DNA of 49,536 bases from Pseudomonadota bacterium (lineage in GTDB: Bacteria > Bdellovibrionota > Bacteriovoracia > Bacteriovoracales > Bacteriovoracaceae). How positions within the stretch are numbered: position 1 is the first letter of the stretch; each line of letters starts with the position of its first letter. Location: positions 1 to 49,536 of the forward strand of contig JAIYDC010000124.1 of the NCBI GenBank assembly GCA_027487685.1, written 5' to 3'. This document shows positions 49,244 through 49,536 of this stretch, piece after piece. The translations under genes were made by a program, and so were the position numbers. Below the pieces are notes generated by a model. It made no database searches. It was not told where the DNA came from and saw only the letters and a list, made by a program, of their open reading frames with translations.

Positions 49244-49536
49244 TTAAATTAGCATTAGCCGTCCATTCTATTTGAAAGTTAATTTTTCGCGACAAGATAA
49301 ATCTGACAAGAGTAAAAGCTTCTAATGTGTTTATTCTATTCAAAGAACTTACATCCTTAACGGCAAAAAATTATTTTGATCGGATATTGCGGCCTTTAAA
49401 TTCATGTTTGCATCAGGGGATTGATCATGATTGGCCTAGGCTTAGCATAGTTAAGACATGGTGTGGTGCTGTCAAAATTTATGTGTAAATTCGGTTTCTG
49501 GCCCTGGCAAAGCACTCTTCCAGGTAATTGGGTAAC
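49244..49536. other. Right-edge intergenic region, no gene seen
   Basis: About 290 bp, AT-rich. I see no coding frame with a ribosome site, RNA gene or repeat. Upstream promoters of the 47909-49225 gene should lie here, but I cannot place one with confidence. Confidence 0.4.

Noticed and set aside
1-49536. tRNA, rRNA, IS element, attachment site or prophage genes
   Set aside because: No cloverleaf signature sequences, transposase motifs, long direct or inverted repeats or phage structural genes were found on reading both strands.

Overview
The window (about 49.5 kb, roughly half GC by eye except for a clearly AT-richer right end) is chromosomal DNA of a Gram-negative bacterium. I see no rRNA, tRNA, CRISPR array, insertion sequence or prophage block. 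Many products are exported or lipid-anchored: five or more lipoproteins, two beta-barrel-like outer-membrane proteins, four proteases or peptidoglycan/protein-modifying enzymes and many signal-peptide orphans. Together with a COG3014/LpoB/LPP20 lipoprotein cluster, a transglutaminase-elicitor homologue, FecR plus TPR/barrel pair, PuuD-like membrane protein and Complex I genes, this suggests a Bdellovibrionota-like (predatory or formerly predatory) lineage. That placement is an inference from gene content, not a phylogeny.

Layout. 1-7.5 kb: the 3' end of a secreted metzincin, ettA with an upstream TadC/GspF-like membrane gene on the minus strand, then a plus-strand operon (small protein, RlmI/K-like rRNA methyltransferase, ABC-2 ATPase and two permeases, joined by ATGA, GTGA and probably CTGA overlaps) meeting an Mpo1-like gene tail to tail. 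7.6-12 kb: an Amidase_2 operon with a small exported protein and a lipoprotein, then two minus-strand exported proteins sharing a previously unnamed HhH-like module in three copies. 12.1-15 kb: a four-gene nuoBCDI operon without nuoA or the other subunits. 15-20 kb: an exported HELTH metalloprotease and the lipoprotein cluster COG3014/LpoB/LPP20-like. 20-24.8 kb: Fe-superoxide dismutase, a PhoB/PhoR-type two-component pair, and a TPR plus beta-barrel protein encoded behind a FecR-domain protein (24.8-26.2 kb).

26.4-29.2 kb: an exported transglutaminase-elicitor-like enzyme with a small partner gene, two small exported proteins and a FabZ-like dehydratase. 29.3-32.3 kb: two overlapping photolyase genes, the second interrupted by an in-frame amber codon. 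32.3-36.6 kb: DedA, a separate cytochrome c plus PuuD-like membrane protein, a PilZ-like protein, a single-domain response regulator and an alpha/beta hydrolase. 36.7-42.8 kb: a large subtilase lipoprotein with calcium-loop-like inserts, MAPEG protein, a barrel-like protein, and an exported protein with a cationic proline-rich tail. 42.8-49.5 kb: a class D beta-lactamase lipoprotein, a DUF4440 gene remnant, methyltransferase, DUF2157 protein, TrmO, a polytopic GT-C-like protein and an AT-rich PD-(D/E)XK-like gene with a degenerate active site.

The most noteworthy items are the three-copy exported HhH-like module (9.1-11.9 kb), the amber-interrupted photolyase, the degenerate PDDEXK_4 relative, the exported transglutaminase, the DUF4440 remnant, and several promoters whose -10 box sits only 7-9 nt before the start codon, implying leaderless mRNAs. 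I did not find a convincing complete novel multi-gene system such as a defence island.
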